NCBI GenBank assembly: GCA_012271065.1
Contig: JAAXHE010000202.1
Span: 1-37,393, forward strand
DNA length: 37,393 nt
Source of the DNA: Candidatus Latescibacterota bacterium
GTDB lineage: Bacteria; Latescibacterota; UBA2968; GCA-2709665
Direction: 5' to 3'
Part shown: piece after piece, positions 16,766-24,641 of the stretch
Numbering within the stretch: the stretch's first letter is position 1
Layout of the letters: every line of letters starts with the position of its first letter
Notes under the pieces: generated by a model
What the model saw: the letters and a program-made list of their open reading frames with translations, nothing else
What the model was told of the DNA's origin: nothing
Database searches by the model: none
Program-made: the position numbers and the translations under genes

Positions 16766-17371
16766 TCAGATCGCCAGCCCTACGTCCCTTCCTTCATTCT
16801 TCAGCTTCTGCTGCAGTTTGAGACGGGCCCTGTTCACGCGAGACTTGACCGTCCCCACCGGACACCCGCTGATCTCCGCAATCTCCTGGTAGGACAACCC
16901 TTCAACGTCTCGAAGCAGGATGACCTGCCGGTAGTTTTCCGACAGCGACATGATCGCCCGATGAATCTGCACATCCGCGATCGAAGATTCGGTAATTCGA
17001 TCGGGCCGGTAGGACTCGTCCGGCAATTCCAGCCCCGTATCGCTCTCTTCATCCCGGTGAAGCGGAAACAGCCGCCATCGTTTACGACGTCTTAGCTCGC
17101 TCTTGGCCAGGTTGCCGGCAATTGTAAACAGCCAGGTGGAAAAGTTCGCGATCGCCCGATATTCGTTCCGCTTTCTATAAGCCCTGAGAAAAGCCTCCTG
17201 AACGATATCCTCGGCGGTTTCCCGGTCGCCGACAAACCGAAATACGAAGTTGTAAAGCCTTCCTCTGTAACGATTTACAATCTTACCATAGGCTTCGATG
17301 TCGCCGTTGGCAACATCAGTGAGAATATCGACATCCGACGCTGCTCCGTTATCCGTGTTGACCATGAGCAT
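16766..17371 (-). CDS. ECF sigma factor (RpoE-like)
   Basis: A 201-residue extracytoplasmic-function sigma factor. Region 2 (YNFVFRFVGDRETAEDIVQEAFLRAY, given here as YNFVFRF then DIVQEAF) spans about residues 40-100. Region 4 (LSENYRQVILL, LSYQEIAEISGCPVGTVKSR) lies at about 140-190. There is no region 3, as expected. The gene heads an operon with the anti-sigma and HtrA-like genes. GGGGGG precedes the ATG at 17371; a second ATG two codons later is possible. A sigma-70 promoter with a leader of about 300 nt lies at 17676-17704. A GGAACC motif at 17475-17480 (minus strand) resembles an ECF -35 box, but I could not place a convincing -10, so autoregulation is only possible. Confidence 0.93.
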   Translation of the reverse strand: MLMVNTDNGAASDVDILTDVANGDIEAYGKIVNRYRGRLYNFVFRFVGDRETAEDIVQEAFLRAYRKRNEYRAIANFSTWLFTIAGNLAKSELRRRKRWRLFPLHRDEESDTGLELPDESYRPDRITESSIADVQIHRAIMSLSENYRQVILLRDVEGLSYQEIAEISGCPVGTVKSRVNRARLKLQQKLKNEGRDVGLAI

Positions 17372-17649
17372 GGTCTTTCCCCCCTTTCACCTGCTACATC
17401 CTCGGGAATGGGGCATACAAAACCCACAATCCAGACAACCGCCAAACGCCCATTAAACCCTCTGGAATGAGAAAGGTTCCCGAAAAGCGAAAAATCGGAG
17501 CCGGTGACCGGAACAACGTCAACTTACACCCTGAAAGCGCTCGAGGACCGGATTGGCAGATCAAAAGATCGAAGGCTGACAGTCCGTTGATGACAATTAT
17601 CACGAAAAAAAACAGTCGAATAACCACGCCCTCGATCCGGTTTCTCCGC

Positions 17650-17677
17650 TTGACATCCGCTTTGGATGTGGTATAAT
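17650..17677 (+). promoter_or_regulatory. Consensus promoter of acs
   Basis: TTGACA (17650-17655), a 16-bp spacer and TATAAT (17672-17677): both boxes are perfect. Transcription should begin near 17684, about 86 nt before the acs ATG. The -10 box overlaps that of a divergent promoter. Confidence 0.8.
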
Positions 17678-17704
17678 TATAGCCGCTCCATCCAGGAATT
17701 GCAA
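17676..17704 (-). promoter_or_regulatory. Divergent promoter of the ECF sigma operon
   Basis: On the minus strand, TTGCAA (17699-17704), a 17-bp spacer and TATAAT (17676-17681). The -10 shares two base pairs with the -10 of the acs promoter. The leader to the ATG at 17371 is about 300 nt and holds no gene that I accept. Confidence 0.65.
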
Positions 17705-17769
17705 GACCTGCTTTTACCGGCGCCGAACTTGCCGTTTCAACCGTTTTAATCCGAAAGAAGGGGTTTTCA

Positions 17770-19770
17770 ATGGCGGCATATCCAGACCGGACTCTCGAGC
17801 AGGGCGGACGATATATCCCGCCCCGGGATCTCAGCACGCAGGCGCATGTGGGTAGTTTCGATGAATACCAGCGGCGGTATCAGGAGTCCATAAGAGACGT
17901 CGAAGCATTCTGGGCGGAAGTGGCGGAAGACTTCCACTGGTTCAGAAAATGGGACAATATCCGCGCGTATAACTACAATGTCGACGAGGGTCCTGTTTCT
18001 ATCAGATGGTTCGAAGGAGCGAAAACGAGCATTGTCTACAATTGCCTGGACCGTCACCTCGAAACGCGTGGGGATCAGATTGCGATCATCTGGGAGGGCA
18101 ACGAACCGGGCGAAGACGGCAGGCTGACGTACCGGGAACTCCATCGGCAGGTCTGCAAGTTCGCCAACGTGCTGAAGTCACGCGGGGTGAAGAAGGGAGA
18201 CCGCGTTTCCATTTACATGCCAATGATCCCCGAACTGGCGATCGCGATGCTCGCCTGCGCCAGGATCGGCGCCGTTCATTCCATCGTTTTTGGAGGATTC
18301 TCCGCGGATGCGCTTGCCGACCGCATTGTCGATTCCACCTGCCAGGTTGTGATCACGACCGACGGCATGTTTCGGGGCGACAGACCGATGGAGCGCAAGG
18401 CCTTTGCCGATAACGCCATTGCAAATGCCGATGGACGCATGGACGGCAGAACCGTAGCGACCTGCATCGTCGTCCGTCGGGTGGGCGAACATGCGGACAT
18501 TTCCTGCCCCATGCAGGAGGGCAGGGACATCTGGTGGCACGATGCGATGGAAAATGCCAGCCCGGATTGTCCCTGTGAGGAAATGGACGCCGAAGACCCG
18601 CTTTACATCCTTTATACGTCTGGGTCGACGGGGAAACCCAAAGGGGTGCAGCACAACGTGGCCGGCTATATGGTTTACACAGCCTACACCCACAAGAACA
18701 TCTTCGACTACCACGATGGCGACATCTACTTCTGCGCCGCCGACATCGGCTGGGTTACCGGACATTCGTACATCATCTACGGACCGCTGGCAAACGGCGC
18801 GACGACGGTTATGTTCGAAAGCACCCCCGTGTATCCGGATCCGGGGCGTTACTGGCAGGTTATCGATAAATACAAAGTCAATCAGTTCTATACGGCCCCC
18901 ACGGCGATCAGGGCGGTTGCAAAAGAGGGAGAAGCGTGGCCGGCCAAATACAACCTTTCGTCTCTGAAGCTTCTGGGGACCGTTGGCGAACCGATCAACC
19001 CGGAAGCCTGGCTATGGTACCACAACAACGTGGGTAGAGGCCGCTGCCCGATCGTCGACACCTGGTGGCAAACCGAGACCGGCGGCATCCTCATCACACC
19101 GCTTCCGGGCGCAACGGCCACGAAGCCCGGCTCTGCAACCTTTCCCTTCTTCGGCATCAGACCCGTCGTACTCGATCCGGAGTCCGGCGCCGAACTGGAT
19201 GGTAACGACGTCAGCGGCGTACTGGCGATCGCGGAGCCTTGGCCGGGTCAGATGCGCACTGTTTACGGCGACCACAAACGCTTCGAGGAAACGTACTTCC
19301 ATCAATACAAGGGGTACTATTTCACCGGAGACGGCTGTCGCAGAGACGAAGACGGCTATTACTGGATCACCGGTCGGGTGGATGACGTGATCAATATTTC
19401 CGGGCACCGCATGGGCACCGCCGAGGTCGAGTCCGCCCTTGTCTCTCACGATGGCGTGGCCGAAGCGGCCGTGGTGGGTTTCCCCCACGAAATCAAGGGT
19501 CAGGGAATCTACGCCTACGTAACCCTGAACGTCGGCGTGGAATACATCGATGCATTGAAGGACGAACTGAAGGCGTGGGTTCGAAAAGAGATCGGACCTA
19601 TCGCCACACCTGACGTCATCCATTGGGCGCCTGGTTTGCCCAAGACCCGGTCCGGTAAGATTATGCGCCGTATCCTGCGGAAAATTGCCGCAGACGATAC
19701 CGGCGATCTCGGCGACACGTCAACGCTCGCGGAACCGGCGGTCGTGGATCAACTCCTGGAGAATCGCTAG
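17770..19770 (+). CDS. acs: Acetyl-CoA synthetase
   Basis: AMP-forming acetyl-CoA synthetase: acetate + ATP + CoA gives acetyl-CoA + AMP + PPi, for acetate use. At 666 residues it has the usual length. Seen are the N-terminal block WFRKWD, the P-loop-like [11 protein letters not shown] near residue 280, the [10 protein letters not shown] acyl-AMP motif near 427, YYFTGDG and [15 protein letters not shown] of the hinge, and the C-terminal [11 protein letters not shown] near residue 630. The Lys of SGK is the catalytic residue silenced by acetylation in homologues. AAGG lies before the ATG at 17770. It has a consensus promoter and a terminator hairpin and appears to be transcribed alone, divergently from the ECF operon. 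Confidence 0.97.
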   Translation: MAAYPDRTLEQGGRYIPPRDLSTQAHVGSFDEYQRRYQESIRDVEAFWAEVAEDFHWFRKWDNIRAYNYNVDEGPVSIRWFEGAKTSIVYNCLDRHLETRGDQIAIIWEGNEPGEDGRLTYRELHRQVCKFANVLKSRGVKKGDRVSIYMPMIPELAIAMLACARIGAVHSIVFGGFSADALADRIVDSTCQVVITTDGMFRGDRPMERKAFADNAIANADGRMDGRTVATCIVVRRVGEHADISCPMQEGRDIWWHDAMENASPDCPCEEMDAEDPLYILYTSGSTGKPKGVQHNVAGYMVYTAYTHKNIFDYHDGDIYFCAADIGWVTGHSYIIYGPLANGATTVMFESTPVYPDPGRYWQVIDKYKVNQFYTAPTAIRAVAKEGEAWPAKYNLSSLKLLGTVGEPINPEAWLWYHNNVGRGRCPIVDTWWQTETGGILITPLPGATATKPGSATFPFFGIRPVVLDPESGAELDGNDVSGVLAIAEPWPGQMRTVYGDHKRFEETYFHQYKGYYFTGDGCRRDEDGYYWITGRVDDVINISGHRMGTAEVESALVSHDGVAEAAVVGFPHEIKGQGIYAYVTLNVGVEYIDALKDELKAWVRKEIGPIATPDVIHWAPGLPKTRSGKIMRRILRKIAADDTGDLGDTSTLAEPAVVDQLLENR

Positions 19771-19794
19771 CAATAAGAGTTGTTTGCGCAAAGA

Positions 19795-19822
19795 CAAGAG
19801 GGAGCCTTCCGGCTCCCTCTTG
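19795..19822 (+). terminator. Hairpin after acs
   Basis: A perfect 12-bp stem: CAAGAGGGAGCC (19795-19806), TTCC loop, GGCTCCCTCTTG (19811-19822). Only a weak T-rich stretch follows (ACATTTAT), so termination may be partial, allowing read-through into queC 28 bp later. Confidence 0.65.
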
Positions 19823-19849
19823 ACATTTATATGGAAAAGGTCCCGCTCC

Positions 19850-20554
19850 ATGACCGCCCTGCCCCGGAAATCCGTGCTTCTGCTCTCCGGAGGGATGGAT
19901 TCCACCACACTGCTCTGGTGGATGCGAGACCATGGTGTTTCAGAGATCCATACCGTTTCGATCGACTATGGCCAGCGCCACGCTGTTGAGCTCGAATTCA
20001 GCTCAAGCCTCTCCAGGTTGGCGGATGCGGACTCTCACCGCTGTTTCAAAGTCGATCTCCGGCAGATCGGCGGGAATCCCCTCACGGAAATCGGGCGCCC
20101 CGTTCCCCCGGCGGAACAGGATCAACAGGCGTTGACCGTCGTGCCTTTCCGCAACCTGCTCTTCGTCACGGTAGCTGCCGCCTGGGCAGAAATGAGGGGC
20201 TGCAATGATCTCTTTCTCTCGCCTGTGCGGGACGATTTTCAGATCTACCGTGACTGCCGCCGCGAATTTTACGACATGCTGGAAAAAACCCTGTGTCTGG
20301 GCGCCACGCGACAGACCGACTACCGTATTCATACCCCGTTTGTGGAGAAATGGAAAGACGAAATCGTGAGCATGGGCCTGGACCTGGGCGTGCCCTACGC
20401 CGAGACCCACACCTGCTATGAAGGCAAACGCCCCGCCTGCGGCCGTTGCGACGCTTGCGCGGAACGCATCAATGCCTTTCGGGCCAATCGCACCGCGGAT
20501 CCCCTGGCTTACGAAATCGACGTCGACTGGAAAACGTCCCGGACGCCGCATTAA
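19850..20554 (+). CDS. queC: 7-cyano-7-deazaguanine synthase QueC
   Basis: QueC converts 7-carboxy-7-deazaguanine to preQ0 with ATP and ammonia, on the way to queuosine in tRNA. The 234-residue protein shows the PP-loop SGGMDS (residues 13-18), SIDYGQRH, the FLSPVRDD region (usually 'GxNxxDxxxYPDC') in a variant form, and a zinc site of four Cys at the C-terminus (CYEGKRPACGRCDAC). The start at 19850 gives the normal N-terminus (KSVLLLSGG). It lies after acs; the queD-like gene at 6325 would supply an earlier step. queE and queF are not in the window. Variation around residues 120-135 suggests some divergence from the E. coli enzyme. Confidence 0.9.
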   Translation: MTALPRKSVLLLSGGMDSTTLLWWMRDHGVSEIHTVSIDYGQRHAVELEFSSSLSRLADADSHRCFKVDLRQIGGNPLTEIGRPVPPAEQDQQALTVVPFRNLLFVTVAAAWAEMRGCNDLFLSPVRDDFQIYRDCRREFYDMLEKTLCLGATRQTDYRIHTPFVEKWKDEIVSMGLDLGVPYAETHTCYEGKRPACGRCDACAERINAFRANRTADPLAYEIDVDWKTSRTPH

Positions 20555-20586
20555 CGACCGGCCCGAGGGACGACCTCCCGAACCGA

Positions 20587-21624
20587 TTAGGCGTTCTTCA
20601 ATGCGGTCACGGTGTCGATGAGACGCCGGTCCGCATTGTATCGAAGCTGGAGTATGTGAACGAGTTTCTCGGGACTGGCGTCCTGGGACGTCAACCGATA
20701 GACCTCAAGTCTGTCCGCCAGCGCGTTTATCACCATATCGAGCAGGATGAGATCCGATGCATCGTCCTCGACCATACACTCGTCGGCCAGCACGCGGCGA
20801 ACCACTTTCAGGCGATCCCGCAACGCGTCCTCGTCTATTTCCTCGACCTTCTTCCGACTGACCAGCGGGGTGGAAAGCGTCGCCAGAAAACCGTCGCTCA
20901 GATATTTTCGGGCTTTCTCTTCGGTCCACGTGTCCGTCAGGATTTCCATGACGGACTGTGGGACCCGCTCAGCCCGCTCCCGGCTTTCAGCGCCTCCCCC
21001 ACCGTCGTTCTGCCGGCTGGGCTGACGGCGCCTTCTCGTTCGGCGGTGTTCCTGTGAAGCGCCTCTGGCGGGAGACTCCTGCGTCCTGTCAACCGCGGCT
21101 TCCGGGGACGCTGCCGCTGCAGAATCGGGTGGTGAAGTCGCTGTCTCCGCTGCAGGCTCCGCAACGGATTCACTGTCGTTGGCCGGCTCAGGAGACTCAG
21201 CTCCCGTAGCAGCAGTTTCCGACGGTTCCTCGGCTTCTTCAGCCTCATTTCCAGTTTGATTCTGCTGCTTGTCTCCCGCTTTCGCGCGTGTCGTGCGCTT
21301 CCCGGACTTTGTCGATGCCCTCGACCGTTTCGCGGGCCGTCGCGACACCACGCGCTTCTCCGGGACCTCAGCTGTATTCCCCTCTGACTCATCTGCATCT
21401 TCCGGGGCGTCGGCTTCGGGCTTCTCCTTCTTTTCATCCGCCGATGCGGCCCGGCTTCGAGTTGTCCTTGCCGGTTTCTTGCTGCCGGCCCGGGTACGCC
21501 TGGCGGGCCGTCGTGACACCACGCGTCTTTCGGAATCCTTCGCTTCTTCCTTCTTCTCCCCGCCCGCGGCATCGGAAACGGGTTGATCGTTCTCCTCGGA
21601 TGGGGAATCCAGAATAACGTCCAT
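20587..21624 (-). CDS. Unknown protein: charged disordered region plus helical C-terminal domain
   Basis: A 345-residue protein that I do not recognise. Residues 1-220 are low-complexity and highly charged: two copies of a basic module (RVVSRRPARRTRAGSKK at about 34 and RVVSRRPAKRSRAST at about 91, period 57 residues) alternate with acidic Glu/Asp/Ser stretches, then a basic HRRTRRRRQPSRQ. Residues 221-345 form a compact, predicted helical domain (VPQSVMEILTDTWTEEKA, then YNADRRLIDTVTALKNA). The basic modules recall histone-H1-like or nucleic-acid-binding tails. GGGAGG right before the ATG at 21624 fixes the start; an upstream ATG at 21675 lacks such a site. It is downstream of groEL on the same strand but separated by a terminator. 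A role in nucleoid or ribosome binding is a guess. Confidence 0.75.
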   Translation of the reverse strand: MDVILDSPSEENDQPVSDAAGGEKKEEAKDSERRVVSRRPARRTRAGSKKPARTTRSRAASADEKKEKPEADAPEDADESEGNTAEVPEKRVVSRRPAKRSRASTKSGKRTTRAKAGDKQQNQTGNEAEEAEEPSETAATGAESPEPANDSESVAEPAAETATSPPDSAAAASPEAAVDRTQESPARGASQEHRRTRRRRQPSRQNDGGGGAESRERAERVPQSVMEILTDTWTEEKARKYLSDGFLATLSTPLVSRKKVEEIDEDALRDRLKVVRRVLADECMVEDDASDLILLDMVINALADRLEVYRLTSQDASPEKLVHILQLRYNADRRLIDTVTALKNA

Positions 21625-21754
21625 ATACCTCCCTTCGAGCTGAAGACGACGCATTACAGGCCGTTTCGTCTCCAATCCGCCTCAACATCGAACCTGCCCG
21701 TAGACATCAGGGCGACGCACTAATATAAGCCAATATGATGATGATTTACCAGAT

Positions 21755-21785
21755 GAAAAAAGGCCGGCCGTTATCGGCCGACCTT
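21755..21785 (-). terminator. Rho-independent terminator of groESL
   Basis: On the minus strand, a stem of 11 bp with one G-T pair (21775-21785 with 21760-21770), TTAT/ATAA loop, followed by a run of T (complement of 21756-21761). It lies just past the groEL stop at 21812. Confidence 0.88.
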
Positions 21786-21811
21786 CGAACAACTGCCCGA
21801 TGTGACGGCCA

Positions 21812-23440
21812 TTAATAGTGATCGTGACCGTGGCCGTGACCCTGGGGCTCTTTTTCTTCTTCCGGAACTTCCGTTACCAGCGTCTCCGTTGTCAGCAGAA
21901 GCCCGGCGATGCTCGCCGCATTCTCAACCGCGGAACGCACGACCTTGGTGGGATCCGCCACGCCGGATTCGATCAGGTCTTCGTAGGTTTCGGTGAGCGC
22001 GTTGAACCCGAAGGCGCCATCTCCCTCCTTCACCCGCTGCACAACAAGGCTGCCTTCGTGACCCGCGTTATCGGCAATTTTCCTGAGCGGCGCCTCCAGC
22101 GCCTTGGTCAGAAGATCCACGCCCGTTTTCTGATCTCCGCGAACCCGGCTGCGCACCGAATCCAGCGACGACATACACCGCACGAGGGCGACGCCGCCAC
22201 CTGGTACGATCCCTTCTTCCACGGCCGCCCGGGTCGCGTGCAGGGCATCTTCCACCCTCGCCTTTTTCTCCTTCATTTCGGTTTCGGTCGCGGCGCCGAC
22301 GTTCACCACGGCCACTCCGCCGGCCAGCTTTGCGAGCCGCTCCTGGAGTTTCTCCCTGTCGTAGTCCGAGGTCGTTTCCTCGATCTGCATGCGGATCTGG
22401 CTGACGCGCCCCTGTATGTCGTCGGTTGCGCCGGCGCCTTCCACGATTGTCGTATTGTCCTTGTCGATCACGATCCGCTTGGCCTGCCCAAGATCGTCGA
22501 GTTGGATATTCTCCAGTTTTATGCCCAGATCTTCCGAAATCACTCTACCGCCGGTGAGAATGGCAATATCCGCAAGCATCTCCTTTCGTCTGTCGCCGTA
22601 TCCGGGAGCTTTCACCGCCGCCGCTTTTATGGTCCCCCTGACTTTGTTCACGACAAATGTTGCAAGCGCCTCACCCTCAATGTCTTCGGCGATCACCAGC
22701 AGCGCCCTGCCCGTTTGAGCCGTCTTCTCAAGCAAAGGCAGAAGATCTTTCATGTTGGACAGTTTTTTCTCGTAGATGAGGAGGTAGGCATCTTCCAGGG
22801 CCGCTTCCATGTTGTCCTGGTCGGTCACGAAGTACGGTGAAATATATCCCCGGTCGAACTGCATGCCTTCTACGACGTCGAGCGTCGTCTCGATCGACTT
22901 GGCCTCCTCGACCGTAATGGTGCCGTCTTTACCGACCTTTTCCATGGAATCCGCGATTATGTCACCAATGCCACTGTCGTTGTTGGCTGAGATCGTCGCC
23001 ACCTGCGCGATTTCCCTTCGGCCCGTGACTTCCTGTGACTGTTTCTTCAAAGCTGTGGTCACGGCCGACACACCCTGATCGATTCCCCGCTTGATATCCA
23101 TGGGATTGGCGCCGGCCGTTACGTTCTTGAGGCCTTCCCGGTAAATGGCCTCCGCCAGTACCGTTGCCGTGGTGGTGCCGTCGCCTGCCACATCGGAGGT
23201 CTTGGAGGCGACTTCTTTCACCATCTGAGCGCCCATATTCTCGTAAGGATCGGGCAGTTCGATCTCCTTGGCCACCGTTACCCCGTCTTTGGTAACGGTA
23301 GGCGAACCCCACTTCTTGCCCAGAACCACATTTCGCCCGCGCGGGCCCAGCGTGGCCTTGACTGCCTTGCTTAGAATGTCCACGCCGTCCAAAACTTTTG
23401 ACCGGGCGTCTATCCCGTAGCTCAGTTGCTTGGCTGGCAT
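21812..23440 (-). CDS. groEL: Chaperonin GroEL (60 kDa)
   Basis: The 14-mer chaperonin subunit that folds proteins in an ATP-driven cage with GroES. The length of 542 residues is typical. Seen are the N-terminal [21 protein letters not shown] (residues about 15-35, given here in part), the ATP site [10 protein letters not shown] near residue 86, [10 protein letters not shown] and the [12 protein letters not shown] block near residue 400. The C-terminal tail is His-rich (GHGHGHDHY) instead of the common Gly-Gly-Met repeat. AGGAGG lies at good spacing before the ATG at 23440. It is co-transcribed with groES from the CIRCE-controlled promoter, 132 bp downstream of it. Confidence 0.98.
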   Translation of the reverse strand: MPAKQLSYGIDARSKVLDGVDILSKAVKATLGPRGRNVVLGKKWGSPTVTKDGVTVAKEIELPDPYENMGAQMVKEVASKTSDVAGDGTTTATVLAEAIYREGLKNVTAGANPMDIKRGIDQGVSAVTTALKKQSQEVTGRREIAQVATISANNDSGIGDIIADSMEKVGKDGTITVEEAKSIETTLDVVEGMQFDRGYISPYFVTDQDNMEAALEDAYLLIYEKKLSNMKDLLPLLEKTAQTGRALLVIAEDIEGEALATFVVNKVRGTIKAAAVKAPGYGDRRKEMLADIAILTGGRVISEDLGIKLENIQLDDLGQAKRIVIDKDNTTIVEGAGATDDIQGRVSQIRMQIEETTSDYDREKLQERLAKLAGGVAVVNVGAATETEMKEKKARVEDALHATRAAVEEGIVPGGGVALVRCMSSLDSVRSRVRGDQKTGVDLLTKALEAPLRKIADNAGHEGSLVVQRVKEGDGAFGFNALTETYEDLIESGVADPTKVVRSAVENAASIAGLLLTTETLVTEVPEEEKEPQGHGHGHDHY

Positions 23441-23572
23441 TTTTATCCTCCTGTAAACGCTAGTGAATGATAGCTCGTTGGATCCGAATCCATGGGCGAC
23501 ATTTCCGGCTCGTAATCGCCCGTCCCCATCTTAAAGGGATTGACTCAAGATTTCCATGTCATGCCGTATTCT

Positions 23573-23863
23573 CTATTCAAGAATACCCAGAATGTCGTCT
23601 TCAGAAGCAATCACCAGTTCTTCTCCGTCGACCTCGACCTCATTCCCCGCATACTGGCCGATCAGAACGCGATTGCCCGCATTTACCGACACCGGTATCG
23701 GATCGCCCGTCTTGTCGTTGACTTTCCCGGGACCCACCGCGACCACTTCGGCTTCGAGAGGTTTTTCTTTGGCCGTGTCGGGAATGATGATGCCGCCGTG
23801 AACCTGTTCGTCGGCTTCAATCCGCCTGAGAAGCACCCGGTCGGCCAGAGGCTTCACCGTCAT
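23573..23863 (-). CDS. groES: Co-chaperonin GroES (10 kDa)
   Basis: The 96-residue lid of the GroEL cage. Family blocks: KPLADRVLLRR at the start, a mobile loop with HGGIIIPDTAKEKP (residues about 22-35), VVAVGPGK, and VLIGQYAGNEVEVDGEE near the end. AAGGAGG before the ATG at 23863 fixes the start; an in-frame start ten codons earlier has no such site. It leads the groESL operon. Confidence 0.97.
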   Translation of the reverse strand: MTVKPLADRVLLRRIEADEQVHGGIIIPDTAKEKPLEAEVVAVGPGKVNDKTGDPIPVSVNAGNRVLIGQYAGNEVEVDGEELVIASEDDILGILE

Positions 23864-23929
23864 CCGCCCCTCCTTCACGAGAATATAACTCACATTAACT
23901 TATTAAATTATATATATTTTCGCCAACAA

Positions 23930-23956
23930 TTAGCACTCGAAACAATCGAGTGCTAA
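23930..23956. promoter_or_regulatory. CIRCE element (HrcA operator)
   Basis: TTAGCACTC (23930-23938), 9-bp spacer, GAGTGCTAA (23948-23956): a perfect match to the CIRCE inverted repeat bound by the heat-shock repressor HrcA. It lies between the groES promoter and the groES start. It implies HrcA elsewhere in the genome; no hrcA is in this window. Confidence 0.97.
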
Positions 23957-23963
23957 CAGCACC

Positions 23964-23992
23964 AATATACATGCTTCGGCTTCCTGGCGCAA
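23964..23992 (-). promoter_or_regulatory. Promoter of groESL
   Basis: On the minus strand, TTGCGC (23987-23992), a 17-bp spacer and TATATT (23964-23969). Transcription would start at the edge of the CIRCE element, so a bound repressor would block initiation. Confidence 0.75.
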
Positions 23993-24012
23993 GGACAAAT
24001 TCCGCCAAATAA

Positions 24013-24042
24013 GAAAAAGCGCATTACGATATTGTAATGCGC
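24013..24042 (-). terminator. Terminator of the S55-rib-secA-rhodanese gene run
   Basis: A perfect 9-bp stem (GCGCATTAC at 24019-24027, GTAATGCGC at 24034-24042) with a 6-nt loop. Read on the minus strand it is followed by five T. It lies 50 bp past the rhodanese stop and just before the groES promoter. Confidence 0.88.
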
Positions 24043-24091
24043 CTCGGGCAATATCGGGTGCGTCTGCTAATGCATGTCCGCAATGGTCCTC

Positions 24092-24568
24092 TTATGGTAT
24101 GGATCGCTTCAGCTGTTGTTTCTTTCGCGCGATCCGTTTCTCCAGGTGCTCTATCTCAGCCTCCAAGAGTTCGGGACGATCCAGATCGTCAGCTTCTTCA
24201 GGCGCCGGCGGCTGTTCTGACGGCAGGCCGGCGTCCGCCCAGTCTTCGTACCCGCCTGCCATCGAAATCACCCGCACATAACCCAATTCCTTCAACGCAT
24301 CCGCAGCCAGAAGCGAACGCACCCCGCCGGCGCAATACACCACCACTTCCCGGGACTTGTCCGGAATGGAGGATTCAGCCTCAGCTTCGAGGCGGCCTCG
24401 CGGAATGTGAACCGCTCCCTGCAGATGACCCGACTCCCATTCATCCATTTCGCGCACATCCAGCAGGACCGGGCTCGCACCGCCTTCCAGATGATTGTGA
24501 ACCTCCTGCACGCTCATCTCCGGAATCACGCCGCGGGCCTCACTCAACAGGTCATCTCGGGACTTCAT
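24092..24568 (-). CDS. Rhodanese-domain protein with C-terminal coiled coil
   Basis: A 158-residue cytoplasmic protein with one rhodanese domain (about residues 18-115): LLDVREMDEWESGHLQGAVHIP is the first signature (quoted in part as LLDVREMDEW), and the active-site loop is YCAGGVRS with catalytic C79. It could carry persulfide sulfur. A Pro/acidic linker (118-131) leads to a charged helix (about 132-155, ELLEAEIEHLEKRIARKKQQ) that should form a coiled coil. I chose the ATG at 24568, with AAAGGAG upstream; the longer open frame upstream overlaps the end of secA on the same strand and is not coding. It is the last gene before the terminator and lies 73 bp after secA. Confidence 0.88.
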   Translation of the reverse strand: MKSRDDLLSEARGVIPEMSVQEVHNHLEGGASPVLLDVREMDEWESGHLQGAVHIPRGRLEAEAESSIPDKSREVVVYCAGGVRSLLAADALKELGYVRVISMAGGYEDWADAGLPSEQPPAPEEADDLDRPELLEAEIEHLEKRIARKKQQLKRSIP

Positions 24569-24641
24569 CGCCTGAAAGCTCCTTTGCGTTGTATTGGCCG
24601 GGTCTCGCATTGAACGGAGCTGACCCGACCGGCGTAGCGGT

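Noticed and set aside
17475..17480. GGAACC on the minus strand as an ECF-type -35 box for autoregulation
   Set aside because: No fitting -10 at 16-17 bp; the downstream sequence does not match known ECF -10 forms. Kept only as a remark.
17394..17627. A GTG-started 77-codon frame on the minus strand with a hydrophobic segment, just upstream of the ECF sigma gene
   Set aside because: No usable ribosome-binding site, mixed codon third positions unlike the neighbours, and no family match. It most likely lies in the long leader of the sigma operon.
20555..20586. Possible terminator between queC and the convergent unknown gene
   Set aside because: Only a 4-bp stem and no T run on either strand.
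21818..22840. A 340-codon plus-strand open frame
   Set aside because: Antisense of groEL, a common effect of high third-position GC.
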